In this document: positions 58,901-62,944 of the stretch, piece by piece | Layout of the letters: the number at the start of each line of letters is the position of its first letter | Position numbering within the stretch: position 1 is the stretch's first letter | Assembly (NCBI GenBank): GCA_022376925.1 | Contig: JAIOJX010000025.1 | Span: forward strand, 185,627,801-185,691,800 | Direction of reading: 5' to 3' | Origin: Tragulus kanchil | Taxonomy: Eukaryota > Chordata > Mammalia > Artiodactyla > Tragulidae | Length of the DNA stretch: 64,000 nt | Position numbers and translations under genes: made by a program | The notes under the pieces: model-generated | What the model saw: the letters and a program-made list of their open reading frames with translations, nothing else | Database searches by the model: none | Told to the model about the DNA's origin: nothing

Positions 58901-61900
58901 TAAGTGGCCTGTTTACTCCAATCCCCACAAAACAGGGATGTGTCTTTCCTTTCAACCTTTGTTAATCCAATGGGGAAAATGGCATCTAATTCTTATTTTA
59001 ATCTGGGTACCCCTGATAATCGGGCTTCCATGGCGGCTCAGGGGTGAAGAAGTCACCTGCCAACACAGGAAGCATAAGAATAGAGGATGGCCGTGGGTTC
59101 GATGCCTGGTCCAGGAAGATCCCCTGGAGAAGGAAAGGGCTCCCCACCCCAGTATTCTTGCCTGGAAAATCCCATGGACAGAAACGCCGTGGGCTACGGT
59201 CCATGGGGTCGCTGAGACATGACTTGGCAACTAGACGACGTCCCTGATCATCAGCAAGTGTCAGCCTCCCTCCCTGCGTTTGCCAAGCGTGCAGCCGGCG
59301 GGGAGGTCCAGGCCGGCAGCGGGGCTGGTATTTGGTGGAAGGCGGGGGCTGCCCGTGGCCCCAGGAGGCTGAACGGCTCTCCGGGACCCTGGTCTCAGGA
59401 TTCGTCCTCAAACACGCCCTCCTGAAGCCCCGCCTCCAGCCGGACCAGCGGGGGCCTCAGGACGTCCGGGACTGAAGACCGCCAGCCAGGTCTGCACCCT
59501 CAGGGCACAGACTGGGGACCGAGAGGCGGGCGGAGGGGAGCGACGGGCTTTGACACCCCACAGAAGGTCAGGGTGCGTCCGGCGTTAGAAATGGGGACCC
59601 GGCCTCCACTCAGAGCCATGAAGAGTGTCTTTGTCCTGAGACCGGGTCCCTGATGGCACACTCGTGCCCCGCGCTGCTGCCCCAGCGCCACTGTGCCCGG
59701 TGCGTCCGGAAAGCGCTGCTTACGATGAGGGGTGGGCACCTCGGGCAGAGGCTCCCGGGGACCCCATCCCACCCAGCCTGGCTGGAGGGCCCAAAGGACC
59801 CCTTTCATAAGCTCTCAAGACTGAAGAATAAGTGGGGACACTGGGGACCAGGCCGTCCTGGCTGACATCAGCCCCTGAGGCTCAGCCTCAGAAAGGCAGG
59901 CCTCTGTGACCCACGGCCACCGAGTGAGGTCATCCACGGCCCATCTGGGGGACAGTGCGCGGCCCTCTCAGCAAGCCTCCGGGGTCACGAGACTGAAAAG
60001 ACACTGTGATCCCGGTAGGGGCGGGAGGGAGCCTCGGCGTCCAGCCATCACGCCGGGACCCCCGGGGAGGCCTCCAGCCTGCAAGCCCAGTTCCAGAGAG
60101 CACCCCGCTGAGCTGGCTTAGCGGCGTGCCTCCCCAGCCCTCCACAGACGCCCCAGCCCCTCGGCCCCCACCTCCGACTTGGCGCCCAGGCCCTGGCTGG
60201 CCTTCAGCAGATGCCCCCTCGGGCTCTCCTCTTGGCAGTTTCTGCCCAGCCATTCCGCCGACCCCCAGCCCCCCCGCCGCGGCCTGGCTGACTTCGGCCA
60301 GGTCCCCTCCCCAGCTGCCTTGTCCTGAGCAACATCTTTCTATCATTTTGACAAGCGTCTGAACATCTCTTCAAGCAGGACGATGCAGCGGCGGGAGGTC
60401 CGGCCGCAGCGGGCTAGGGAAGGCTCCGTGGCCCCAGGCGGCTGAGCGGCTCTCCGGGACCCTGGTCTCAGGATTCGTCCTCAAACACGCCCTCCTGAAG
60501 CCCCGCCTCCAGCCGGACCAGCGGGGGCCTCAGGACGTCCGGGACTGAAGACCGCCAGCCAGGTCTGCACCCTCAGGGCACAGACTGGGGACCGAGAGGC
60601 GGGCGGAGGGGAGCGACGGGCTTTGACACCCCACAGAAGGTCAGGGTGCGTCCGGCGTTAGAAATGGGGACCCGGCCTCCACTCAGAGCCATGAAGAGTG
60701 TCTTTGTCCTGAGACCGGGTCCCTGATGGCACACTCGTGCCCCGCGCTGCTGCCCCAGCGCCACTGTGCCCGGTGCGTCCGGAAAGCGCTGCTTACGATG
60801 AGGGGTGGGCACCTCGGGCAGAGGCTCCCGGGGACCCCATCCCACCCAGCCTGGCTGGAGGGCCCAAAGGACCCCTTTCATAAGCTCTCAAGACTGAAGA
60901 ATAAGTGGGGACACTGGGGACCAGGCCGTCCTGGCTGACATCAGCCCCTGAGGCTCAGCCTCAGAAAGGCAGGCCTCTGTGACCCACGGCCACCGAGTGA
61001 GGTCATCCACGGCCCATCTGGGGGACAGTGCGCGGCCCTCTCAGCAAGCCTCCGGGGTCACGAGACTGAAAAGACACTGTGATCCCGGTAGGGGCGGGAG
61101 GGAGCCTCGGCGTCCAGCCATCACGCCGGGACCCCCGGGGAGGCCTCCAGCCTGCAAGCCCAGTTCCAGAGAGCACCCCGCTGAGCTGGCTTAGCGGGGT
61201 GCCTCCCCAGCCCTCCACAGACGCCCCAGCCCCTCGGCCCCCACCTCCGACTTGGCGCCCAGGCCCTGGCTGGCCTTCAGCAGATGCCCCCTCGGGCTCT
61301 CCTCTTGGCAGTTTCTGCCCAGCCATTCCGCCGACCCCCAGCCCCCCCGCCGCGGCCTGGCTGACTTCGGCCAGGTCCCCTCCCCAGCTGCCTTGTCCTG
61401 AGCAACATCTTTCTATCATTTTGACAAGCGTCTGAACAATCTTTCTTTATCAAAGTCAGGAATGAATAAGCCACAGCTGGAGGGCGGTCATCCGAATGAT
61501 GACACCAAGCGCAGCTCCCAGGAGGCCCCCGAGGCCCCGGCCAGTAAGCTCACGTGGAGACAGAGCTGGGCGCTGGGCACTCCGGCCTGAGGGCTGGTGC
61601 ACTGTTTCTAAACAAGCAGCGGTGACCTAAGAGGAAAGGTCCCTGCAGACGGAGGGAGGGGACGACTGGCTGTCCCCTGCTGTGTCTCCAGGTCTGGGCC
61701 ACGGGACACCTTTATTCTAGGGTTAGGGTTATTTTAATGACGAACGGGCCCGGGGACTGCCGGCCGCGCGGGTGAGGAGGCTGGCTGTGCTCTCGCCTGC
61801 CCTCTTTACCAGTGCTCCAGCGTCTCCCTCGAGCAGGACAGAGCCTCGGGAGCGGCCCCGGCCTCCTGACCCCTCCTCAGCCTGCGGGGGTCGGGGCGAG

Positions 61901-62354
61901 TCGGGGGAAGCCCTGCTCTTGGCCGCTCCCGGGCGGAGGGCCCTCCAGGGCAGGCCTGAAGCAACCGCAGACCCCACGGGGCACCTGCTGCTGGCCCACG
62001 TTCCCACCAGGCCTGGATCCTGCTCTTGAACTCGGCCCCTCTTATCTCGCCCGTCTCAGGCTCCCGGTCGTCATGGGGACGGACGGTGGAGGCGGCAGGC
62101 TGTAACGCTGCCGATGCCGGTGGCTCTCGTGGCCGAGCTGCTGGCCCTGGACACCTGTCCCAGTGGGAGGCGGGCTCCCGGCCTGCGGGAAAGCTGGCAC
62201 AGGCCGTGGGCCCGGGAGCACCTCTCTGGGGCCCCGGGGTCCCGGGCAGCCCGCGCCGGTCCTTACCTTGCAGGTACATCTCCTCGCCTTCTGCGAACAT
62301 CCGGCCGCACCGGACACATAGCGCACACAGCGGGTGGTAGTGCTTGTCCCCCGC
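1805..62354 (-). CDS. ABLIM2: ABLIM2, actin-binding LIM protein 2: overall model of the 3' part (16 exons)
   Basis: ABLIM proteins are cytoplasmic scaffolds: four N-terminal LIM zinc-binding domains recruit partners, and a C-terminal villin headpiece binds F-actin, linking the cytoskeleton to signalling through partners such as STARS. Sixteen minus-strand exons with AG/GT boundaries were read by eye. Joined once each they give 1293 nt with compatible phases at every junction: end of LIM4, serine-rich linker, villin headpiece, stop. ABLIM2 is preferred over ABLIM1 and ABLIM3 because linker segments such as [24 protein letters not shown] and [12 protein letters not shown] match human ABLIM2 as remembered, and the MIR95-like hairpin lies in an intron. 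Exons for LIM1-3 and the promoter are upstream of the window. Exon duplications D2-D4, D6-D10 and D12 mean the raw sequence cannot be used as a linear model. The call is homology from memory; no alignment was run. Confidence 0.93.
2107..2186 (+). mobile_element. Bov-tA-type SINE fragment
   Basis: tRNA-like head with gagctcagctggtagagc (A box) and ggttcagttcccgggtc (B box). Confidence 0.75.
2189..2400 (+). mobile_element. Ruminant tRNA-derived SINE (Bov-tA/Bov-A2 type)
   Basis: Reads gggcttccctggtggctc, then gagaaggaaatggc, then cctggcgggctacagtcc, ending agagactttcacttt. Full-length and immediately behind another SINE. Confidence 0.9.
2577..2800 (+). mobile_element. MIR fragments (D1 left)
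   Basis: Has gttcaaatcctccctcctcc, tgctgtgtgaccacgaggg, then ctcagtctacaaacctgtaa, in the order of the MIR consensus, preceded by a short inverted piece (ttcacagatgaggacactga). Repeated at 3643-3866. Confidence 0.65.
2978..3109. repeat. 44-bp minisatellite, 3 perfect units (D1 left)
   Basis: Three consecutive identical 44-bp units starting cccacgactgcctccccggc at 2978, 3022 and 3066. Copied to 4044-4175 by D1. Confidence 0.95.
4044..4175. repeat. 44-bp minisatellite, 3 units (D1 right)
   Basis: Second occurrence of the same three-unit array, displaced by 1066 bp. Confidence 0.95.
4703..4905 (+). mobile_element. Ruminant SINE (Bov-tA type)
   Basis: Has gggttcgatccccgggcc, ttgcctggagaagccc and ggacagcagtccacagggtc in the expected order. 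Confidence 0.8.
5968..6098 (+). mobile_element. LTR-like relic, unit 1
   Basis: Contains ttgacgtcctaaaacttctc, aataaaccataactctcaac, ttaagtcggcggccttgta and ctccctggagacagga. A diverged copy occurs at 6494-6625. AATAAA followed by taactctcaacgttta recalls the 3' part of an ERV LTR. No coding region remains nearby. Confidence 0.4.
6345..6640 (+). mobile_element. LTR-like relic, unit 2
   Basis: Longer copy: ctaaattccttgagacatct, gggtttccttaattaacagc, ggaccacctgccccttgttg, then the same ttgacgtcctgaaacg / cctaactcttgacgttta / ctccctggagacagga end as unit 1. Probably an old endogenous retroviral LTR without internal genes. Confidence 0.45.
9690..9872 (-). mobile_element. Ruminant SINE (Bov-tA type)
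   Basis: Reverse orientation: gtgaccccgtggac, ctccaggggatcttccc, then gattcttggccgtctgagtc. Confidence 0.8.
10425..10605 (+). mobile_element. Ruminant SINE (Bov-tA type)
   Basis: Has tcccaggtggcgc, gcacggcaacccactccga and ggagcccggcgggccgcag. Lies 55 bp from an inverted SINE. Confidence 0.8.
10660..10852 (-). mobile_element. Ruminant SINE (Bov-tA type)
   Basis: Reverse orientation: gggaacactggagtgggc, cagggatcgaacccgg, ctgagccacctgggaagcc. Confidence 0.85.
12104..12335 (-). mobile_element. Ruminant SINE with partial internal repeat
   Basis: Reverse orientation: ccaactctttgtgaccc, gggatcaaacccaggtctcc, gagccaccagggaaggcc. The segment around tactggagtgggcagcc is repeated once more at 12293-12335. 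Confidence 0.8.
12671..12751 (-). CDS. ABLIM2: ABLIM2 exon W15: first part of villin headpiece
   Basis: An 81-bp exon, phase 0 in and out, acceptor cccttcag, donor gtgagg. It encodes [20 protein letters not shown] then VDRTRLE, the N-terminal subdomain of the villin headpiece F-actin-binding module. It is present once. Confidence 0.94.
12962..12969 (-). CDS. ABLIM2: ABLIM2 exon W14: 8-nt microexon
   Basis: The minus strand reads ttctcttgcag, then the 8 bases AGTACAAG, then gtaagg. With the phase-1 end of W13 this gives Glu-Tyr-Lys, exactly the EYK that precedes IYPYD in ABLIM proteins. Phase 1 in and 0 out restores the frame for W15. A pyrimidine-rich acceptor and a consensus donor flank it. 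It is too short for ordinary ORF-based detection. Confidence 0.85.
12970..14336 (-). other. ABLIM2 intron between W13 and W14
   Basis: GC-rich with one minus-orientation SINE near its middle. No other recognisable element. Confidence 0.6.
13745..13917 (-). mobile_element. Ruminant SINE (Bov-tA type)
   Basis: Reverse orientation: gggactgcagcccaccggg, ctccaggggatcttcccttc, tgggccaccagggcagcc. Confidence 0.8.
14337..14391 (-). CDS. ABLIM2: ABLIM2 exon W13: linker (copy 1)
   Basis: A 55-bp exon, phase 0 in and 1 out, acceptor cttccag, donor gtacag. It encodes [18 protein letters not shown] plus the first base of a glutamate codon completed by microexon W14. It matches [15 protein letters not shown] of ABLIM proteins. 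Duplicated at 15442. Confidence 0.91.
15442..15496 (-). CDS. ABLIM2: ABLIM2 exon W13, second copy (D2)
   Basis: Intact copy 1105 bp from the first with the same splice sites. Using both would shift the frame (55 is not a multiple of three). Confidence 0.85.
17423..17478 (-). mobile_element. MIR fragment
   Basis: Reads ctgaggcccagagaggtacg and ccaaggtcacacagctcat. Confidence 0.7.
17801..18016 (-). mobile_element. Ruminant SINE (Bov-tA type)
   Basis: Reverse orientation: gacgaccccgtggactgcag, tccatgggattctctaagc, ending tgagaagcc. Confidence 0.78.
19498..19618. repeat. TG-rich tract
   Basis: Imperfect gtgtgtg runs broken by cacg and ctg; could adopt Z-DNA. A shorter tract is at 19980-20015. 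Confidence 0.8.
19776..19945 (+). mobile_element. BovB-derived tail (ART2A-like)
   Basis: Reads gatgctgggagaggccgagg, gggaggagaaggggcgg, cgaggcggctggacggc, then gcctggcgtgccgggtccac. This is the ruminant BovB-derived SINE tail, strongly GC-shifted. Confidence 0.75.
20581..20642 (-). CDS. ABLIM2: ABLIM2 exon W12: linker (complete copy)
   Basis: A 62-bp exon, phase 1 in and 0 out, acceptor gtttcag, donor gtaggt. A split arginine is followed by [20 protein letters not shown]. It matches the PYSKSD...GHGKNGLD block found in some ABLIM isoforms (from memory). Confidence 0.9.
20591..22789. repeat. Direct duplication D3 (20591-21690 and 21691-22789)
   Basis: Head-to-tail copies of 1100 and 1099 bp. 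There is one single-base deletion (gccggcc versus gcggcc) and aggc at both edges. The boundary cuts exon W12. Confidence 0.95.
21691..21742 (-). pseudogene. ABLIM2: ABLIM2 exon W12, truncated second copy (D3)
   Basis: Acceptor side intact, but the last 10 exon bases and the donor are missing because the right-hand D3 copy begins inside the exon. It is not spliceable as written. Confidence 0.87.
23282..23438. repeat. C-rich degenerate minisatellite
   Basis: Repeats of a roughly 14-16-bp motif such as ccccaggacccccagaa and gaccccccag. The minus strand is rich in G runs. Confidence 0.75.
24784..24990 (-). mobile_element. Ruminant SINE (Bov-tA/Bov-A2 type)
   Basis: Reverse orientation: cagtcgctcagtcatgtcc, gtgaccccgtggactgcag, gatcttcacgggccaggg, gagccgccagggaggcc. 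Nearly full-length. Confidence 0.9.
25457..25535 (-). ncRNA. MIR95: MIR95-like intronic microRNA hairpin, diverged seed
   Basis: The minus strand aligns almost without gaps to human pre-miR-95 as remembered (one 2-nt deletion in the 5' arm, 79 versus 81 nt). Human MIR95 is also intronic in ABLIM2 on the sense strand, so position and orientation agree. The stem is kept: GGCGCUCA pairs with UGAGCACC, and UGCUGA with UCAGCG. The predicted mature 3p lies at 25468-25489 and differs from the human mature form at four places, including one inside the seed (UCAACGG becomes UCAGCGG). Most changes are A/T to G/C. Human miR-95 is thought to derive from two inverted L2 ends, and both halves here still look L2-like. 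Whether this copy is processed is unknown. Confidence 0.72.
25993..26056. repeat. CA-rich tract
   Basis: Imperfect cacacgcg / cacacacaag / gcatacacacgc alternation. Confidence 0.75.
28044..28185 (-). CDS. ABLIM2: ABLIM2 exon W11: linker (copy with intact donor)
   Basis: A 142-bp exon, phase 0 in and 1 out, donor gtgagt. It encodes [20 protein letters not shown], then [11 protein letters not shown]..., ending GDNFYS. The acceptor reads ctcagcag, a tandem NAGNAG site that could add or drop one glutamine. Its 3' boundary coincides exactly with the left end of duplication D4. Confidence 0.92.
28246..28292 (-). mobile_element. MIR fragment (D4; also 29403-29449)
   Basis: Reads cattttacagatgagggg and accgaggctggggaggcc. 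Confidence 0.6.
28455..28632 (+). mobile_element. Ruminant SINE (copy in D4 left)
   Basis: Has aaaccacctgccgtgcagg, gagttcgatccctgggttgg and tcctgcctggagggtcc. Repeated at 29612-29789 by D4. Confidence 0.85.
28828..28880 (-). CDS. ABLIM2: ABLIM2 exon W10: linker (copy 1)
   Basis: A 53-bp exon, phase 1 in and 0 out, acceptor cttccag, donor gtaacg. After a split alanine it encodes [17 protein letters not shown], which aligns with ARRSDGEDGG...DQDNRK of human ABLIM2 (from memory). Duplicated at 29985. Confidence 0.9.
29201..29342 (-). pseudogene. ABLIM2: ABLIM2 exon W11, second copy without splice donor
   Basis: The coding bases match the copy at 28044. On the minus strand, however, the exon is followed by cctttggt instead of gtgagtgg, so there is no GT donor. 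The exon starts exactly at the D4 junction, and the intron beyond it belongs to the other end of the repeat unit. It cannot splice normally as written. Confidence 0.87.
29612..29789 (+). mobile_element. Same SINE, D4 right copy
   Basis: Copy of the element at 28455 displaced by 1157 bp. Confidence 0.85.
29985..30037 (-). CDS. ABLIM2: ABLIM2 exon W10, second copy (D4)
   Basis: Intact copy 1157 bp from the first. In transcript direction it is followed by W11 copy 2, which has lost its donor site. Confidence 0.83.
30425..30540 (-). mobile_element. MIR fragment
   Basis: Reads catttcacagatcggaagac, cgaggctcagagacagatg, ggcagaggctgacctgaacc, gttggactccagcgtcc. Confidence 0.7.
30911..30978 (+). 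mobile_element. Truncated ruminant SINE next to tRNA-Leu-like relic
   Basis: Reads gtgggtccctgggccggga and cacggcagcccactccaggg, then breaks off where the tRNA-Leu-like sequence begins. Confidence 0.6.
30979..31060 (+). pseudogene. tRNA-Leu(UAA)-like relic
   Basis: An 82-nt stretch resembles tRNA-Leu-TAA: GAGTGGTCAGGGC at the D arm, CTGGACTTAAGATC at the anticodon loop (anticodon TAA), a long variable arm, and GGGGGTTCGAAGCCCGC at the T arm. The acceptor stem has one mismatch and one wobble. Several mismatches occur in the D, anticodon and T stems, so it is probably a pseudogene. It abuts a truncated ruminant SINE. Confidence 0.55.
31240..31310. repeat. CA/GCATGC-rich tract
   Basis: Alternating acacac and gcatgc blocks, for example cacatgcacacacatgcatg. 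Confidence 0.8.
31690..31803 (+). mobile_element. CHR-type artiodactyl SINE
   Basis: Has ccccttggtcgggaatgaag, then ccccgcaagctgcacggtgc and a tail agccaaaaataaaaataaa typical of CHR elements. Confidence 0.65.
32383..32543 (-). mobile_element. Ruminant SINE, diverged (D5 left)
   Basis: Reverse orientation: gagcgctcagtcgcggctga, ccgcggactgcggcccagc, ctggggaagcc. Repeated at 33465-33625. Confidence 0.7.
32565..32670 (-). mobile_element. CHR-type SINE (D5 left)
   Basis: Reverse orientation: gtttcccgagcagggatccg, catcttaaccactggaccgc, ctgggagtcc. Repeated at 33647-33752. Confidence 0.7.
33465..33625 (-). mobile_element. Same SINE, D5 right copy
   Basis: Copy of the element at 32383. Confidence 0.7.
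33647..33752 (-). mobile_element. Same CHR-type SINE, D5 right copy
   Basis: Copy of the element at 32565. Confidence 0.7.
34665..34718 (-). CDS. ABLIM2: ABLIM2 exon W9: linker, KPPIYKQH (copy 1)
   Basis: A 54-bp exon, phase 1 in and out, acceptor tttcccag, donor gtacct. It encodes [29 protein letters not shown] is shared by the ABLIM family. The VKD insertion before NIYRKPP is, from memory, characteristic of ABLIM2. Duplicated at 35779. Confidence 0.93.
35176..35277 (-). CDS. ABLIM2: ABLIM2 exon W8: linker (copy 1)
   Basis: A 102-bp exon, phase 1 in and out, donor gtaggc. The acceptor is read as tgtggag before GCAGCGG, because that preserves the frame. It encodes [20 protein letters not shown], then [14 protein letters not shown]. 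The YQQAPRHFH motif is strongly conserved in ABLIM proteins. Duplicated at 36290. Confidence 0.92.
35779..35832 (-). CDS. ABLIM2: ABLIM2 exon W9, second copy (D6)
   Basis: Intact copy 1114 bp from the first, with unchanged splice sites. Small deletions lie about 60-100 bp to its left, at the start of the right-hand D6 copy. Confidence 0.85.
36290..36391 (-). CDS. ABLIM2: ABLIM2 exon W8, second copy (D6)
   Basis: Intact copy 1114 bp from the first, with the same splice sites. W8 and W9 are duplicated together (102 + 54 = 156 bp), so the raw order in transcript direction is W8-W9-W8-W9, which would still be in frame. Confidence 0.85.
41471..41569 (-). CDS. ABLIM2: ABLIM2 exon W7: alternative 99-bp exon (copy 1)
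   Basis: A 99-bp exon, phase 1 in and out, acceptor cccgcag, donor gtaagg. It encodes [20 protein letters not shown] followed by [18 protein letters not shown]1 has a closely related optional segment at the same place (from memory). Skipping it joins W6 to W8 in frame, as expected of a cassette exon. A second intact copy is at 42482 and a truncated third at 43583. Confidence 0.85.
42482..42580 (-). CDS. ABLIM2: ABLIM2 exon W7, copy 2 (in D7 right and D8 left)
   Basis: Intact copy, identical splice sites, 1011 bp from copy 1. It lies in the short segment 41752-43582 that is flanked on both sides by duplication junctions. Confidence 0.8.
42951..43355. repeat. ATTC-rich tetranucleotide array (D8 left)
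   Basis: About 400 bp of cattcattcactcactcatt-type sequence with a higher-order phrase ending ttagtcatcattcattcac, repeated several times. Confidence 0.92.
43360..43425 (+). mobile_element. L2 fragment next to the ATTC array (also about 44452-44517)
   Basis: Reads ccaagcatctattgagcag and taccaggcacattgtgggg, typical of L2. The ATTC array may have grown from an L2 tail. Confidence 0.6.
43583..43672 (-). pseudogene. ABLIM2: ABLIM2 exon W7, truncated third copy
   Basis: The exon begins abruptly at the D8 junction. Its last 9 coding bases and the donor site are missing, while the acceptor side is intact. It could not be spliced normally. The break falls exactly where the right-hand D8 copy starts. 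Confidence 0.85.
44043..44447. repeat. ATTC-rich array (D8 right)
   Basis: Copy of the array at 42951 displaced by 1092 bp, with the same irregular phrase order. Confidence 0.92.
44889..44979 (-). pseudogene. 5S rRNA pseudogene fragment (first ~91 nt)
   Basis: The minus strand starts GTCTACGGCC and contains GCGCCCGATC, TCGGAAGCTAAGCAGGGTCG and GGATGGGAGAC, which is the 5' three quarters of 5S rRNA including the internal promoter region. Several substitutions are present and the 3' end is missing, so it is a retroposed or otherwise non-functional copy. Confidence 0.85.
45324..45441 (-). CDS. ABLIM2: ABLIM2 exon W6: serine-rich linker
   Basis: A 118-bp exon, phase 0 in and 1 out, acceptor ctccccag, donor gtacct. 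It encodes [20 protein letters not shown] followed by [19 protein letters not shown] and a split glycine or alanine. The serine/proline repeats are typical phosphorylation-rich ABLIM linker. It is present once. Confidence 0.93.
45442..46922 (-). other. ABLIM2 intron between W5 and W6
   Basis: GC-rich; no repeat, RNA or exon recognised. Confidence 0.5.
46923..46955 (-). CDS. ABLIM2: ABLIM2 exon W5: 33-bp cassette exon
   Basis: A 33-bp exon, phase 0 in and out, acceptor cccacag, donor gtaact. It encodes [16 protein letters not shown]1 isoforms carry a near-identical insert ([11 protein letters not shown], from memory) at the same place, between QSYGE and GDQDD. Position, phase and sequence support a real, probably alternatively used cassette exon in ABLIM2. 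It is present once. Confidence 0.8.
46956..48305 (-). other. ABLIM2 intron between W4 and W5
   Basis: GC-rich with a short MIR fragment near 47665-47702; otherwise nothing recognised. Confidence 0.5.
48306..48452 (-). CDS. ABLIM2: ABLIM2 exon W4: conserved linker motif (intact copy)
   Basis: A 147-bp exon, phase 0 in and out, acceptor ccctcag, donor gtacgg. It encodes 49 residues beginning [20 protein letters not shown], passing through [16 protein letters not shown] and ending DRQSYGE. This tyrosine-rich block is highly conserved among ABLIM paralogues. The copy at 49351 is damaged, so this one is taken as correct. Confidence 0.93.
48985..49062 (-). CDS. ABLIM2: ABLIM2 exon W3: start of the serine-rich linker (copy 1)
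   Basis: A 78-bp exon, phase 0 in and out, acceptor ctcctag, donor gtgagt. It encodes 26 residues beginning [19 protein letters not shown] and ending SPSRVIY. It follows LIM4 directly and opens the disordered, phosphorylatable linker typical of ABLIM proteins. Three intact copies occur (also at 50021 and 51161). As 78 is a multiple of three, all three could be spliced in frame, but the neighbouring copies come from duplications D9 and D10. Confidence 0.92.
49351..49488 (-). pseudogene. ABLIM2: ABLIM2 exon W4, degraded second copy at junction of D9
   Basis: Same exon as at 48306 with identical splice sites, but 9 bp shorter (138 bp): one C is missing from a C run and 8 further bases are missing nearby. 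The net change keeps frame, but the residues between DMIS and DRQSYGE become nonsense. The damage lies within about 50 bp of the junction near 49345, as expected of poor sequence at a contig end. Confidence 0.85.
50021..50098 (-). CDS. ABLIM2: ABLIM2 exon W3, copy 2 (in D9 right and D10 left)
   Basis: Intact copy of the 78-bp exon with the same acceptor and donor, 1036 bp from copy 1. It sits in the short segment 49346-51120 that overlaps its neighbours on both sides. Confidence 0.85.
50820..51115 (+). mobile_element. BovB-derived tail (D10 left, cut at junction)
   Basis: Reads cttggacggcgaggagatca, tcagccctgagcgttcactg, gatgctggacaagacgg, ggctggagggc. It is cut short at 51120 by the D10 junction. 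Confidence 0.8.
51161..51238 (-). CDS. ABLIM2: ABLIM2 exon W3, copy 3 (in D10 right)
   Basis: Third intact copy of the 78-bp exon, 1140 bp beyond copy 2. Its exon bases look identical; a small difference (ccggagg versus tcgagg) lies in the adjacent intron near 51284. Confidence 0.85.
51960..52310 (+). mobile_element. BovB-derived tail (D10 right, complete)
   Basis: Same element, continuing through gcgctgcggtccacggggtc and cgacggagcgacagcacc, the normal end of this family. Confidence 0.8.
52913..55131. repeat. Direct duplication D11 (52913-54021 and 54022-55131)
   Basis: Head-to-tail copies of about 1109 bp with single-base length changes in G and C runs. Contains MIR sequence and no exon. 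Confidence 0.95.
53690..53775 (-). mobile_element. MIR fragment (D11; also about 54798-54884)
   Basis: Reads gcctgaggccagggagggc and cgcccgaggtcacacagac. Confidence 0.6.
56692..56750 (-). CDS. ABLIM2: ABLIM2 exon W2: end of LIM4 (left copy)
   Basis: A 59-bp exon, phase 1 in and 0 out, acceptor ccccag, donor gtgggt. It completes a split glycine and encodes [19 protein letters not shown]. The WHPAC segment holds the last zinc-binding cysteine of LIM4. Because 59 is not a multiple of three, splicing in both this copy and the one at 57786 would shift the frame, so only one can be used per transcript. Confidence 0.92.
57786..57844 (-). CDS. ABLIM2: ABLIM2 exon W2, second copy inside duplication D12
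   Basis: Same 59-bp exon and splice sites as at 56692, displaced by exactly 1094 bp. It is intact but redundant. It belongs to the right-hand copy of D12, which looks like an unmerged contig overlap rather than a second real exon. Confidence 0.85.
58465..58625 (+). mobile_element. CHR-type SINE, old copy
   Basis: Has ggatcccacgtgccgtgg, gagctctggagcgcatgcgc, tgcgacaacagaggccactg and an A-rich tail aaaataaatgaatgaaag. Confidence 0.55.
58840..59020 (-). mobile_element. L1 fragment, antisense
   Basis: Resembles the reverse of an L1 ORF2 stretch: tggacatttttaaggctctt, ccaatccccacaaaac, atggggaaaatggcatcta, then cccctgataatc. A SINE interrupts it at 59023. Confidence 0.5.
59023..59245 (+). mobile_element. 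Ruminant SINE (Bov-A2 type), near full length
   Basis: Reads gggcttccatggcggctcag, gtgggttcgatgcctggtcc, ccccagtattcttgcctgg, gggctacggtccatggggtc, cgctgagacatgacttggc. Confidence 0.92.
59286..61437. repeat. Direct duplication D13 (core 59353-60364 and 60426-61437)
   Basis: Core offset 1073 bp. The apparent spacer at about 60384-60425 is itself a shrunken version of 59286-59353 with many small deletions, so the right copy starts in degraded sequence. One substitution near 60127/61198 (gcggcgtg versus gcggggtg). Confidence 0.93.
62267..62354 (-). CDS. ABLIM2: ABLIM2 exon W1: zinc-binding part of LIM domain 4
   Basis: An 88-bp exon, phase 0 in and phase 1 out. The acceptor reads ttccag and the donor gtaagg. 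It encodes [20 protein letters not shown] followed by AEGEEMYLQ. The H-P-L-C and C-V-R-C pattern supplies zinc ligands of the second finger of LIM4. This is the most 5' exon recognised here, and the remaining LIM-domain exons must lie beyond 64000. It is present once, outside every duplicated block. Confidence 0.93.
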
Positions 62355-62944
62355 CTGGAAGAAGCACAGGGCAGGGGTCTGCTGGGCGGCGTGGCCCCGA
62401 GCCGGCAGCGCTCAGCCCAGCCCGGCCCCACCACGAAGGTGCGCGGGGCCGGCGGGAAGCAGGGCCGCGGGGCAGAGAGCCGACACCCACCGGGGTCAGA
62501 CGGGCCCGGGGTGCCCAGGCGGCCCAGGGTGTGCGGGCGGGCCCTGGGCCGCAGGGGGCCAGGCCTGGGAGCAGCGCCCCGCCTCGGAGCAGCCCGCCTC
62601 TAGCCTCACCGGCCTGAGGCAGTGGGCGGCCAGGTCCTGCCCCTCTGGGGCTTGGTGGGGACAGACAGACACGACCTTCCTGGTGGAGCGGCCGGACAGG
62701 TGACCACGCCGGGCCACTCTCCTTTCCTGCCTCCGTACAGCACAGCGTTCTCCACGAGCGCCTGACTGTCTTGATGATTCTCAAAATGTGTTCAGTTCCA
62801 TTAAAATAGCAAAACGGCCAGAAAAGGGACAGTGGCAAGCGTGACTCACTTCTCAAAACTCACCCCAAACACCTACGTCTTTTGCATGAGCGTGAAGACC
62901 AGCCCTTCCCCTGGGCGTGGTGCGGGCCCTGAGGAACGGACTTC

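Larger units (their letters stand above)
56751..62266 (-). other. ABLIM2 intron between W1 and W2
   Basis: Contains D12 with W2 copy 2, a CHR-type SINE, an L1 fragment split by a SINE, and D13. 61440-62260 shows nothing but a short ttaggg doublet near 61718. Confidence 0.6.

Noticed and set aside
61718..61730. Telomere-like tagggttagggtt
   Set aside because: Only about two TTAGGG units; expected by chance.
61990..62105. Possible exon with [12 protein letters not shown] on the minus strand
   Set aside because: No fitting splice sites or similarity to ABLIM linkers; W1 already joins W2 in phase.
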